A stretch of DNA of 42,725 nt from the NCBI GenBank assembly GCA_016794485.1, contig JAEUHV010000001.1, forward strand, positions 1-42,725, given 5' to 3'. Positions 24,032-32,494 of this stretch are shown here, in pieces. The position numbers and the translations under genes were made by a program. Origin of the DNA: Planctomycetota bacterium. Lineage in GTDB: Bacteria > Planctomycetota > UBA1135 > UBA2386. How positions within the stretch are numbered: position 1 is the first letter of the stretch; every line of letters begins with the position of its first letter. The notes under the pieces were generated by a model. The model was not told the origin of the DNA, ran no database searches, and saw only the letters and a list, made by a program, of their open reading frames with translations.

Positions 24032-25996
24032 TCAGGCGGTCGGGTCGAACCCCTCGGAGAACGGCAAGGCCCCGAGGAATCGCCGGCCGTAGGTCTTGGT
24101 GCGCACGCGCGGATCGAGCACCACGACCTTGCCACGGTCGCTGCTGCCGCGGATCAGGCGACCGAAGCCCTGGCGGAACTTCAAGATCGCTTCCGGCAGC
24201 GAATGGTCGGCGAACGGATCGCGCCCCTGGCTCTTCAGTAGCGCCATGCGCGCCTGGACCAGCGGATGCCCCGGACTCTGGAACGGCAGCCGCGTGATCA
24301 CGAGCAGTGTCAACGCGTCGCCGCGCAGGTCGATGCCTTCCCACAGGCTGTCGGTGCCGACCAGCACCGACGTCGGCTGGGCCCGCTTCTGTTCGAGCAG
24401 GCGCGTCAGCGGCGCTTCGCCCTGCACCAGCAACTCGATGCCCTGGTCGGCGAGGGGGCCGCGCAGCGACGCACCGAGCGCGCGCACGAACTCCCACGAC
24501 GTGCACAGCACCAGCGCGCGGCCACGGTTCTGCAGCACGTGGTGCAGCGTCTGCTCGAGCACTTCCTGCTTCCACGCGGCGACGTCGAGTGCCGGGTCGG
24601 GCAGCGCTTCGGGCAGCACCATCTGCACCGCGCGGTCGTAGTCGAACGGCGAACCGACCCGCAGCGTGTCGGCGCGATCGAGGCCAAGCTGGCGGCGCAG
24701 CCACGCGAAGTCCGGATCGTCGCCGGTGCCGAGCGTCGCCGAAGTCAGGATCGCGGTGGCACCGCCGTTCCACAGGTGCTCGCGCAGGGCCTGGCTGACG
24801 TCGAGTGGGGCGCCACACAGGATCGGTCCGTGCCGCGACGGTTCGAGCCAGCGCACCAGCGGCGTCTTGGCGTCGGGTTGCGGCTGGCACAGGGCGCGCA
24901 GCGTCGCCCCGAGCGTCTCGAGTCCGTTGGCGCGCGCGGTGAGTTCCATCTGCGCGTCCTGCTCCGGGGCCCGGATCGACGCGGCGCCGAGTTCTTCGAC
25001 GAGCGAACGCAACGTCGCCGACAGCGGTTCGTCGAGCGGCTCGTCGCGCAGCGCCACGCCTTCGGGCTTGTCGGCCCGACGCAGCCGATCCTCGAGCTCG
25101 ACGAAGAACGCTTCGCCGCGCTGGTTGAGTTCCTCCCACAGCAGCATCGCCGCCGAGGTGCCGTGGCGCGCCAGCAGGCTCTTGCTGTTGCGGCGGCCGT
25201 GCAGCCGGCGCAGGTGCCACGCCAGCGTGCCGCGCCCGAGCCGCAGGCCGAGACTCTCGGTGGCGACGCGTTCGAGGTGGTGCGCCTCGTCGAAGATCAC
25301 CACGCGGTGCTTGGGCAGGTACGACGCGCCGGCGATGCGCAGCGCCAGGTCGGCGAAATAGAGCGCATGGTTGACCACCAGCACCTGCGCCGACTGCATG
25401 CGCCGGCGCGCGCGTTGCCAGTGGCAATGGTCGAAGTGCGGGCAGGCGCGGTGCAGGCAGTTGCCGTGCTCGGCCTGCACCTCTTCCCACACTTCGGGAC
25501 TCGGCGGGAACGGCAGGTCCTGCCTGGTGCCGTCCTTGGTGCGCAGCGACCAGTCGACGATCGCGCGCAGCTGGTCGTGGCGTTCCGGATCGGTGAACAG
25601 CGCCTGCTCGCGTTCGGCCAGGTGCATGCGGCGCAGGCAGAGGTAGTTGTTGCGCCCCATCGCCGTCACCGACGACCACTCGAACGGCAGCACCGCGTGC
25701 AGGAACGGCAGGTCCTTGTGCTCGAGCTGCTCCTGCAGCGCGATCGTGCGCGTCGACACGACGATCGGGCCGTCGGCCATGTGCGCCTCGGCGTGCGCGG
25801 CCGCGGGCAGCAGGTAGGCGAACGACTTGCCGGTGCCGGTGCCCGCCTCGGCGATCAGGTGGCGGCCGTCGCGGATCGCGCGTTGCACCGCCTCGGCCAG
25901 CGCGAGCTGCTGCGGGCGGACTTCGAAGTCGGGCAAGCGGCGGGCGATCGGGCCTTGCGGGCCGAGCAGCGAATGCACGTCGCGCGCGTCGCTCAC
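24032..25996 (-). CDS. DinG/XPD-family ATP-dependent DNA helicase
   Basis: 654 residues. A superfamily-2 helicase with an iron-sulfur cluster. Walker A is E50-AGTGTGKS, motif II is DEAH (236-239). Four cysteines with XPD/DinG spacing (C120, C180, C185, C191) lie between them and would hold the 4Fe-4S cluster. Later motifs are ILTSATL, VGSPFDY, LCTSWEF and the motif VI block KFRQGFGRLIRGSSDRG. The protein unwinds DNA 5' to 3' and acts in repair or in resolving R-loops and G-quadruplexes. There is no exonuclease domain at the N-terminus. Its start overlaps the stop of the DUF3592-like gene by 4 nt, an odd partner that suggests simple packing. Confidence 0.92.
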   Translation of the reverse strand: MSDARDVHSLLGPQGPIARRLPDFEVRPQQLALAEAVQRAIRDGRHLIAEAGTGTGKSFAYLLPAAAHAEAHMADGPIVVSTRTIALQEQLEHKDLPFLHAVLPFEWSSVTAMGRNNYLCLRRMHLAEREQALFTDPERHDQLRAIVDWSLRTKDGTRQDLPFPPSPEVWEEVQAEHGNCLHRACPHFDHCHWQRARRRMQSAQVLVVNHALYFADLALRIAGASYLPKHRVVIFDEAHHLERVATESLGLRLGRGTLAWHLRRLHGRRNSKSLLARHGTSAAMLLWEELNQRGEAFFVELEDRLRRADKPEGVALRDEPLDEPLSATLRSLVEELGAASIRAPEQDAQMELTARANGLETLGATLRALCQPQPDAKTPLVRWLEPSRHGPILCGAPLDVSQALREHLWNGGATAILTSATLGTGDDPDFAWLRRQLGLDRADTLRVGSPFDYDRAVQMVLPEALPDPALDVAAWKQEVLEQTLHHVLQNRGRALVLCTSWEFVRALGASLRGPLADQGIELLVQGEAPLTRLLEQKRAQPTSVLVGTDSLWEGIDLRGDALTLLVITRLPFQSPGHPLVQARMALLKSQGRDPFADHSLPEAILKFRQGFGRLIRGSSDRGKVVVLDPRVRTKTYGRRFLGALPFSEGFDPTA

Positions 25997-26829
25997 GGCA
26001 GTTCGCTCCCGAGCAGTTCGATCGGTTCCATCGCCAGGAAATCTTCGGGCAGCACCATCCGGTTGTGCCGCGGGCGGCTCCGGTCGTGCAGCACCGGCAT
26101 CTCTTCGTAGTCCCCGCTGCGCATCTGCGATCGCAGCCGCGAACCCAGCGTGCCGTGCACGCGCACCCAGTGCCGGTTGTGGCGCCAGGTCGCGTGGTGG
26201 TCGCGGAACGTGTAGTCGACGGCGACCATCTCCGGCAGCAGCCAGCGCACCGGTGTCACGCGATGCACGGCGCCGACCGCGACGTCACCGTGCACGAGCA
26301 CCGCGCGCAAGCGCAACGCGCCGAGCAGCCACGCCGCCAACAAGGCGCCACCCGGCAGCACGAGACCGCGGATCCAGAACCACGCGCGCAACCATGCACC
26401 ATCCAGGTGCAGGATGCCGCCGACGATGCGACTGACGTTCGGGTCGTCGGCCAGGTATTCGACCTCGACCGTGTCGCCGCTCCGCCACGAACCTGCGGGC
26501 ACGAAGCAGCGGTTGGTCAGCGGCACCGAATGCTCGCCCAGGTTGCCGCGGTAGGTGTACTCGACCGCCTGGCGCTCGACCCCGTCGAGGTGCCTGGTCG
26601 CGGTCGCGACCGTCGCCAAGGTGCCGGACACGCGCCGCGTGGGGCCGGCGTCGAGTCGCGGGCCGCCCGACATCTTGCCACCCGATTGCAGGAACATGAG
26701 CCACGCGATCAGCAACCCGCCGATCGTGAGCAGGCCACCGCCGGCGAGCAGCGGCCACCGATGCGCCAGCAGCGGGCGCAGGCGGATGCGCCGCGGCGCG
26801 GGTGGGATGGCGCGCACTTCGTGCTTCAT
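25993..26829 (-). CDS. DUF3592-like membrane protein
   Basis: 278 residues with membrane segments near 27-48 and 152-173. Between them is a small beta domain with VEYTYRGNLGEHSVPL and SGDTVEVEYLADDPNVSRIVGG, the pattern of DUF3592 (the family's V.Y.....P..SR). The C-terminal part has a second beta block (VAVDYTFRDHHATW) and a likely cytoplasmic tail. Function is unknown. The gene lies 28 nt after the LysR gene and overlaps the helicase gene, so LysR, this gene and the helicase may share a transcript. I assign the family with moderate confidence. Confidence 0.7.
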   Translation of the reverse strand: MKHEVRAIPPAPRRIRLRPLLAHRWPLLAGGGLLTIGGLLIAWLMFLQSGGKMSGGPRLDAGPTRRVSGTLATVATATRHLDGVERQAVEYTYRGNLGEHSVPLTNRCFVPAGSWRSGDTVEVEYLADDPNVSRIVGGILHLDGAWLRAWFWIRGLVLPGGALLAAWLLGALRLRAVLVHGDVAVGAVHRVTPVRWLLPEMVAVDYTFRDHHATWRHNRHWVRVHGTLGSRLRSQMRSGDYEEMPVLHDRSRPRHNRMVLPEDFLAMEPIELLGSELP

Positions 26830-26857
26830 GGCCGGGCGCGCATCAGAGCGGGCGAGG

Positions 26858-27754
26858 TCACGCCGGTCGAGCGTGCTGCGCCAGGAGCCAGGTGCGGAAC
26901 GCGACCAGGGCCGGCAGGTTGGCGCGCCGTTCCGGATAGGCGAGCCAGTAGCCCTTGCCGGTGCGCAGGTGCGTGTCGGCGAACGCTTCGACGATGCGGC
27001 CGTCGGCCAGTTCGCCCTCGCAGACGAACGTCGGCAGCACCGCGACGCCGAGCCCGGCGATCGCCGCCTGCAGCACCATCTGGTGGTGTTCGAAGCGCGG
27101 CCCGCGGCGGCCGTCGATGCCCGCGACCCCCTTCGCCACCAGCCAGTCGTCGAACGCCGTCGGGCGGGTCGACATCTGCAGCAGCGTCGCCTTGCGCAGG
27201 TCGCCCGGTTGCTTCAGGCCGACCTTCTTCTTGTAGGCGGCGCTGCACACCAGCACGACGTCCTCGTCCATCAGCGCGTCGAGCCGCGCGCCGGGCCAGT
27301 GCGCGTCGCCGTGGTGGATCGCGGCGTCGAGGTCCTCGGCGGCGAAGTCGAACGGCTGCACCTTGGTCGTGAAGTGCACCTGGATGTCGGGGTGCGCCTC
27401 GGCGAACGACGGGAACCGCGGGATCAGCCAGCGCGTGCCGTAGGTCGGCAGGATCGCCAGCTGCAGCACGCCGCCGCCACGCCGCAGCGTGCGCAGCTCG
27501 AGCGCCGCCGCTTCCAGCCGGTCGAACGCCGACCGCACGTGCCCAAGGTAGTGCTCGCCGGCCGGCGACAGGCGGATGCGCTGCCGTTCGCGCACGAACA
27601 GCTCGACGCCGAGGTGTTCCTCGAGCGCCTGGATCTGGCGGCTGATCGCGCCCTGGGTGACGTGCAGCTCGCGCGCCGCTGCGGTGAAGGACAGGTGGAA
27701 CGCCGCCGACTCGAACGCTTCCAGCGCGGCGGTGGCAGGGAGGGAACGGCTCAC
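26858..27754 (-). CDS. LysR-family transcriptional regulator (GcvA-like)
   Basis: 298 residues with a GTG start. The N-terminus SRSLPATAALEAFESAAFHLSFT leads into the winged helix-turn-helix AARELHVTQGAISRQIQALE (helix about 22-41), typical of the GcvA branch. The C-terminal half is a normal periplasmic-binding-like effector domain (about 90-290). A stop codon in frame shortly upstream makes the GTG at 27754 the only reasonable start. The gene is divergent from the DUF1338 gene with 100 bp between starts and a palindrome in the gap, the classical arrangement for a LysR regulator that controls its divergent neighbour. The effector is unknown; 2-oxoadipate or D-2-hydroxyglutarate are natural guesses. 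Confidence 0.93.
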   Translation of the reverse strand: MSRSLPATAALEAFESAAFHLSFTAAARELHVTQGAISRQIQALEEHLGVELFVRERQRIRLSPAGEHYLGHVRSAFDRLEAAALELRTLRRGGGVLQLAILPTYGTRWLIPRFPSFAEAHPDIQVHFTTKVQPFDFAAEDLDAAIHHGDAHWPGARLDALMDEDVVLVCSAAYKKKVGLKQPGDLRKATLLQMSTRPTAFDDWLVAKGVAGIDGRRGPRFEHHQMVLQAAIAGLGVAVLPTFVCEGELADGRIVEAFADTHLRTGKGYWLAYPERRANLPALVAFRTWLLAQHARPA

Positions 27755-27756
27755 TT

Positions 27757-27781
27757 CATGAGCCTAGCGCATGAACTCATG
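27757..27781. promoter_or_regulatory. Candidate LysR operator (CATGAG-N13-CTCATG)
   Basis: CATGAG (27757-27762) and CTCATG (27776-27781) are perfect 6-bp inverted repeats with a 13-bp spacer that contains a third partial copy (CATGAA). The site starts 3 bp from the LysR start codon and lies 74 bp before the DUF1338 start. Dyads of this size with a T and an A near the inner ends are typical of LysR recognition sites. Confidence 0.55.
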
Positions 27782-27824
27782 CAGAGAAGTCGTTGTCGCA
27801 ACCCGGCAGCCGATCCGATGCAAG

Positions 27825-27833
27825 TGCTACCTT
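27825..27833 (+). promoter_or_regulatory. Candidate extended -10 (TGCTACCTT) of the DUF1338 gene
   Basis: TGnTAnnnT form, 21 nt before the ATG at 27855 and 43 bp downstream of the dyad. A regulator bound at the dyad would be well placed to recruit polymerase here. Confidence 0.35.
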
Positions 27834-27854
27834 CTGGGCACTGGAGGCGTGCCG

Positions 27855-28925
27855 ATGGCGGACGCCGCCGCCAACTGCGCCCCGTTCCCAACCGACAACT
27901 GCACGCTGACCATGCCGAATCTTCATGAGACGACGTTGTGGGCCCTGCTGGACCGGGTGGTCGGCACCGTGCGCACGGTGCGGCTGTTCGAAGCCCTGAC
28001 GGTGCACGCAACCGTGCTGCAGCCGCACGGCGACCGCGTCTCGCGGGCCGAGCTGGCGCAGGCGCTGACGATGCTGCTGTTCGAGGACGTGACCCGCCGC
28101 GTGCCGACCGCCGCCGCCTACGTCGGCGACGCGATCCGTTCCGGCCAGAAGCTGGTGTTCGACCACGGGGCGTTGCGCACCGTCGCGACCGACAACGGGG
28201 CGCTGCCGCGCGGCGAACTCGCGTTCCGCCGGTTGCTCGAACCGCTCGGCTTCCAGTGCCGCGGGGTCTACCCGCTCGACCGGCTCGGCATGACCGGGCG
28301 CGCCTTCACGCACGTGGACCTGCCCGAGGACATCGCGCAGTTCTTCGTCAGCGAACTGCACCCGGAGCGCTTCAGCCCGGCGTTCCAGGAAGCGGTCCAG
28401 CGCGTGGTCGGCAACTCGCGCGACCCGCTGCCGCTCGCCAGCAAGGACATGCTCGGCGAACTCGCGGCCAAGGGTTCGCTCGGCTTCGAAGACGCGACGC
28501 AGCTGCTGCCCAACCTGGTCTGCTGCTTCGACCGGCAACACCAGGAGCCGCGCTGGAGCGACTACCAGGCGCTGCTGGCGGAATCGAAGGAGATGGCGTG
28601 GATCGCCACCGAAGGCAACGCGTTCAACCACGCGACCGACCGGGTCGCCGACGTGGTCGCGGTCGCCGACCGGCAGCGGCAGCTCGGGCGGCCGATCAAG
28701 GAGGCCGTCGAAGTCAGCACCAGCGGGCGGGTGCGGCAGACGGCGTTCCGCGCGGTGATGGTGGAGCGGCTGTTCGTCGGTGCCGACGGGGCGCTGCGCA
28801 TGGAAGCCGTGCCCGGGAGCTTCCACGAGTTCATCACGCGCGACGAAGAGACGCCCGGCGTGCTCGACCTGCGGTTCGACTCGGGCAACGCGACCGCGAT
28901 CTTCAAGATGACCTCGAAGGCGTGA
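27855..28925 (+). CDS. DUF1338 protein, 2-oxoadipate dioxygenase/decarboxylase-like (HglS family)
   Basis: 356 residues from the ATG at 27855, which has GGAGG 7 nt upstream; an ATG at 27912 (337 residues) is an alternative. The DUF1338 pattern is clear, including FDHGALRTV, EGNAFNHATDRV and VPGSFHEFITR. In Pseudomonas HglS this family converts 2-oxoadipate, O2 and Fe(II) to D-2-hydroxyglutarate and CO2. As I recall, its ligands are His70, His226 and Glu294 with Arg74 contacting substrate. Here H104, H259 and E325 with R108 keep nearly the same spacing (155 and 66 against 156 and 68). The protein is shorter than HglS (about 460). It is divergent from LysR and is the first gene of a cluster that includes an FAD D-2-hydroxyacid dehydrogenase. 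No other lysine catabolism genes are in view. Confidence 0.82.
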   Translation: MADAAANCAPFPTDNCTLTMPNLHETTLWALLDRVVGTVRTVRLFEALTVHATVLQPHGDRVSRAELAQALTMLLFEDVTRRVPTAAAYVGDAIRSGQKLVFDHGALRTVATDNGALPRGELAFRRLLEPLGFQCRGVYPLDRLGMTGRAFTHVDLPEDIAQFFVSELHPERFSPAFQEAVQRVVGNSRDPLPLASKDMLGELAAKGSLGFEDATQLLPNLVCCFDRQHQEPRWSDYQALLAESKEMAWIATEGNAFNHATDRVADVVAVADRQRQLGRPIKEAVEVSTSGRVRQTAFRAVMVERLFVGADGALRMEAVPGSFHEFITRDEETPGVLDLRFDSGNATAIFKMTSKA

Positions 28926-28967
28926 GGCAACTGCATCCGGCCCGGGAACTGCGGCGAACTGCACCGC

Positions 28968-29723
28968 ATGCAGACGGAGCCGGTGGGTGCCTACGTGGTG
29001 TTGGGTGGCAGTGGCGCGATCGGCGGCGCGGTCGTGCGCCGGATCGGTGCCTCGGGGGCCCCGGTGCTGGTGGCCGGACGTGACGAGGCACGGCTCGCTG
29101 CAGTCGCCGCAGCCGTGCCGAGGGGCGTGGCCCACGTGGTCGACGCGATCGACTTCGCCGCTGTCGAATCCTGCCTGCGCGCCGCGGCGGAACTGGGCGG
29201 CGGCCGCCTGCGCGGCGTCGCCTGCTGCGTCGGCTCGATCCTGCTGAAGCCGGCGCACACGACGACCGCCGAGGAATGGCAGGATACGCTGGCGACGAAC
29301 CTCACGGCGGCGTTCGCGACGGTGCGAGCAGCTGCGAGGACGATGCGCGACGGCGGTTCGGTCGTGCTGTGTTCGTCGGCGGCGGCGTCGACGGGCCTCG
29401 CCAACCACGAAGCGATCGCCGCCGCCAAGGCCGGCATCGAGGGCCTGGTCCGGGCCGCCGCCGCGACCCATGCGCCGCGCGGTCTGCGGTTCAACGCGGT
29501 CGCGCCGGGCCTCGTGCGTACTCCGCTGGCGGCGTCGATCACGAGCAATGCCCGTTCGCTCGCCGCCTCCGAGCGCATGCACCCGCTGGGCCGCATCGGC
29601 GAGGCGGACGAGGTCGCCGCTGCGATCGCCTTCCTGCTCGGCCCCGACAGTGGCTGGACCACGGGTGCTGTGTTGCGGGTCGACGGCGGGCTGGGTGCGG
29701 TCCGGCCGGTCGAGCGCGGCTGA
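28968..29723 (+). CDS. SDR-family oxidoreductase lacking the catalytic tyrosine
   Basis: 251 residues, a classical SDR by length. The cofactor loop is GGSGAIGG (13-20), a variant of TGxxxGxG. N111 and the catalytic serine (S136 or S137) are present, as is FNAVAPGLVRTP after the active site. The YxxxK motif reads I150-A-A-A-K154, so the catalytic Tyr is replaced by Ile while Lys is kept (NHEAIAAAKAG). I have seen this variant motif in other bacterial SDRs, so it is probably a subfamily trait. Activity is uncertain. The gene lies 42 nt after the DUF1338 gene and 49 nt before the next, so it is likely co-transcribed. Confidence 0.88.
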   Translation: MQTEPVGAYVVLGGSGAIGGAVVRRIGASGAPVLVAGRDEARLAAVAAAVPRGVAHVVDAIDFAAVESCLRAAAELGGGRLRGVACCVGSILLKPAHTTTAEEWQDTLATNLTAAFATVRAAARTMRDGGSVVLCSSAAASTGLANHEAIAAAKAGIEGLVRAAAATHAPRGLRFNAVAPGLVRTPLAASITSNARSLAASERMHPLGRIGEADEVAAAIAFLLGPDSGWTTGAVLRVDGGLGAVRPVERG

Positions 29724-29772
29724 ACGTTCCGGCGGCAGCGGAGTTCGTCGGCGGACGGCACGTCCCGCGGCC

Positions 29773-31041
29773 ATGCGTGCGTTCGCCCTCCTCGCGTTGT
29801 TGGCCGCCCATGCCTGTTCCACGCCGCCCCGGTCGCCGACGGTCGAGCCCGCGACCTGGGAACTCGCGGGCACGATCACCTGGGAAGGCCATTTCCGGCG
29901 CCCACACGAGACCCGCACGATCCCAGCCACGGTGCGCGTGCAGCGCGGCATGGCGCGGCTTCGTATCGACCTGGCCGAGACGTGGGCTTCGACGCGGCCG
30001 GCCTCGACCACCACGTTCGTCGCGAGCGAACGCGAGCCCGGCTGTCGGGTGCGTCCCCCGGGTGCGGCCGCGTTCACGTGCGAACGGGCCGGCGAGGCCG
30101 GCGACCGCCTGGTTGCGTTGTTGCGCGCGAGCGACGATCCGGCGCAGCCCGCCATGGTGCGCCGTTGGCAGCACCCACGCCTCGGCGACATCGCCGACCG
30201 CGCGCAGTGGGCGACTACGGCCGCCGGTCCCGAACTGCACGTGGTCTGGCATCGCGACCACGACCGGGCCGAGTTGCGCCTGCGCCCCGTCGGTGGGCCG
30301 ACCACTGCATCGCCTCCTGACGATGCCTTCGCGGTGGGCGAGCCGACGCTCCGCGACCGGCCGCCGGTGCCGGCGCGGTTCTCGACCCTGGCGCCCGGCG
30401 TGCACGCGTTGGTGCTGCCCGATGCCGACACCCGTTCGCTGGTGGTGGAGTTCGCCGACCACGTCGTGTTGTGCGAGACCTCGACCGACAACGGCGCTGG
30501 CGAACGCCTGCTCGCCGCGATCGAACGGCATCTGCCTGGCAAGCCGGTCCGCCATGTGCTCTGCGGCCACTACCACCCGCACTACACCGGCGGCCTGCGT
30601 CCCGTGCTCGCGCGCGGGGCGACCTTCGTGGCGCCCCAAGGCCTCGCCGAGTTCGGTCGCGAGATCGCCGCGCGACCGTTCCGCGACCCACCCGACGCGC
30701 TGGCGGCGAGTGGCCGGACCGCGGCGGTGGAGCCGTTCGCCGGGCAATGGCGCCATGCGGACGCGGCGAACGAACTGCTCGCGGTCGACATCGGGGCCGA
30801 TTCCGAACACACCGACGAGTACGTGGTGTTCGTGCTGCCGCGCCAGCGGCTGTTGTTCCAGGGCGACCTCGGCTGGTTCGTGCGCGGTGACGCGACGCAG
30901 GCCGGCGGCGACCGGGCGCGCGGCCTCTTGCGGGCCATCGACGCGCGGCAACTGCCGATCGACACGCTGGTGCAGGGTTGGCCTACGGTCGGGAGGGTGA
31001 CGATGCCATTGCAGGACCTGCGCGCGCTGCTGGCGCGCTGA
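29773..31041 (+). CDS. Metallo-beta-lactamase-fold lipoprotein with altered metal motif
   Basis: 422 residues. A short signal sequence ends in LLAAHAC, a plausible lipobox with Cys15. Residues 30-200 are a beta-rich domain without a recognised family. Residues about 205-420 resemble the MBL-fold family in which a phrase like VVVEFADHVVLCE precedes PGKPVRHVLCGHYHPHYTGGL. The usual HxHxDH metal motif reads H266-Y-H268-P-H270-Y271, so the Asp is His and the last His is Tyr. Downstream MBL features (LLFQGDLGWFV) are partly kept. The protein may bind metal differently or have lost hydrolase activity. It would sit in the envelope. Its role in this cluster is unknown. Confidence 0.72.
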   Translation: MRAFALLALLAAHACSTPPRSPTVEPATWELAGTITWEGHFRRPHETRTIPATVRVQRGMARLRIDLAETWASTRPASTTTFVASEREPGCRVRPPGAAAFTCERAGEAGDRLVALLRASDDPAQPAMVRRWQHPRLGDIADRAQWATTAAGPELHVVWHRDHDRAELRLRPVGGPTTASPPDDAFAVGEPTLRDRPPVPARFSTLAPGVHALVLPDADTRSLVVEFADHVVLCETSTDNGAGERLLAAIERHLPGKPVRHVLCGHYHPHYTGGLRPVLARGATFVAPQGLAEFGREIAARPFRDPPDALAASGRTAAVEPFAGQWRHADAANELLAVDIGADSEHTDEYVVFVLPRQRLLFQGDLGWFVRGDATQAGGDRARGLLRAIDARQLPIDTLVQGWPTVGRVTMPLQDLRALLAR

Positions 31042-31090
31042 CGGCGGGTCGGCGTTGGAGGCCGCATCGGCGCCCGGTTAGAACGGGCCC

Positions 31091-32494
31091 ATGTCCGATC
31101 CCGTCGTCCAGGCCCTCGTACGCGCGCTCGGTGAACGCGCCGTGCTGACCGATGCCACAGACCGCGCCCGCTTCGAGACCGGCTGGCGTTACGGCAAGGG
31201 CCAAGCGCGCTGCGTCGTTCGCCCGGCCTCGACCGCCGAGGTGTCGACCGCGCTGCGCGTCTGCGCCGAACACGGCGTGCGCGTCGTCGCGCAGGGCGCC
31301 AACACCGGCCTCGTCGCGTCGTCGACCCCGGACGCGTCGGGCAGCATGGTCGTGCTGAGTCTCGAACGCCTGAACGCCACGATCGAACTCGACGGCAAGG
31401 GACGCACCGTGCTCGTCGACGGCGGTGTGCTGCTGAGCCAGTTGAACGAACGGCTCGCGCACGACGGTTTCTGGTTTCCGGTCGATCTCGGCGCCGATCC
31501 CCAGATCGGCGGCATGGTCGCGACCAACACCGGCGGCACGCGCCTGCTGAAGTACGGCGACGTGCGCCACAACCTGCTCGGCATAGAAGTCGTGCTCGGC
31601 GATGGCCGCGTGCTCTCGCAGTTGAACCGCCTGCGCAAGAACAACACCGGCCTCGACTGCAAGCACCTGTTCGTCGGCACCACCGGTGTGTTCGGCGTCG
31701 TCACCCGCGCGGTGCTGCAGGTGGCGCCGGTGCCGAAGCAGCGATCGGTGGCGCTGGTCGGCTGCCGCGACGGGCAGGCCGTGCTGGCCCTGCTGCAGGT
31801 GCTGGAGGCAGACCTCGGCGACGTGCTGAGTGCGTTCGAAGTGATGAGTGCCAACGCGATGGCGGCGGTGTTCGCGCACCAGCCCAACCTGCGCAAGCCG
31901 TTCGCCGAACTGCCGCGCTACGCCGCACTGGTCGAACTGTCGAGCACGCTGCCGGCGGACACGCTGGCGCTCGACGGCGTGCTGGAAGCGCGGCTCGGCG
32001 CGTTCCTCGAAGGGGCGGGCGAAGCGGTCACCGACGTGCTGGTCGGCAAGGGCGACGAGTTCTGGCAGATCCGCCACCACATCAGCGAGAGCCTGCGCAG
32101 CGAAGGCAAGATGCTCGCGTTCGACATCAGCGTGCCGCGGTCGCAGCTGCCGGCGTTCACCGCGGAGGTCGAACGGTTGCTCGCGGCGGAGTGGCCGCAG
32201 GTGCGGCTGTGCGACTACGGCCATTGGGGCGACGGCGGCACGCACCTGAACCTCGTCTGGAACGAGGTGGCGGTCGGCAAGCCCGCCACCGAAGTCGTGG
32301 CGGCGCTGCAGCCGCGCATCTACGAGATGGCGGTGCGAGACTTCGACGGCAGCTACTCGGCGGAGCACTGCGTCGGCCCGCACAACCAGCGCTACTACGA
32401 CCTCTACACCGATCCGCTGGTGAAGCAGTTCTGTGCGCTGGTCGGCGACTTCTGCGATCCGGGCGATCGGCTCGGCACGGTGCGGCTCGCATGA
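31091..32494 (+). CDS. FAD-linked D-2-hydroxyacid dehydrogenase (D-2-hydroxyglutarate/D-lactate type)
   Basis: 467 residues of the GlcD/DLD/D2HGDH family. The FAD-binding PCMH domain covers about 40-215: VVAQGANTGLVASSTPD, IGGMVATNTGGTRLLKYGDVR and LFVGTTGVFGVVT. The C-terminal substrate domain contains the metal block GHWGDGGTHLNLVWN and the SAEHCVG motif (SxEHGxG in most members). The enzyme would oxidise a D-2-hydroxyacid to the 2-oxoacid and pass electrons to quinone or an electron-transfer protein. With a 2-oxoadipate dioxygenase-like gene upstream and serA downstream, D-2-hydroxyglutarate is the most likely substrate; D-lactate remains possible. It overlaps the beta-helix gene by 4 nt. 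Confidence 0.87.
   Translation: MSDPVVQALVRALGERAVLTDATDRARFETGWRYGKGQARCVVRPASTAEVSTALRVCAEHGVRVVAQGANTGLVASSTPDASGSMVVLSLERLNATIELDGKGRTVLVDGGVLLSQLNERLAHDGFWFPVDLGADPQIGGMVATNTGGTRLLKYGDVRHNLLGIEVVLGDGRVLSQLNRLRKNNTGLDCKHLFVGTTGVFGVVTRAVLQVAPVPKQRSVALVGCRDGQAVLALLQVLEADLGDVLSAFEVMSANAMAAVFAHQPNLRKPFAELPRYAALVELSSTLPADTLALDGVLEARLGAFLEGAGEAVTDVLVGKGDEFWQIRHHISESLRSEGKMLAFDISVPRSQLPAFTAEVERLLAAEWPQVRLCDYGHWGDGGTHLNLVWNEVAVGKPATEVVAALQPRIYEMAVRDFDGSYSAEHCVGPHNQRYYDLYTDPLVKQFCALVGDFCDPGDRLGTVRLA

Noticed and set aside
27771..27854. ATG at 27771 as start of the DUF1338 gene
   Set aside because: It lies inside the LysR dyad, has no ribosome site and adds residues that do not look conserved. The ATG at 27855 has GGAGG at good spacing.
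27777..30542. Minus-strand open frame opposite the DUF1338, SDR and lipoprotein genes
   Set aside because: No motif, shadow composition, and the plus-strand genes have recognised families.
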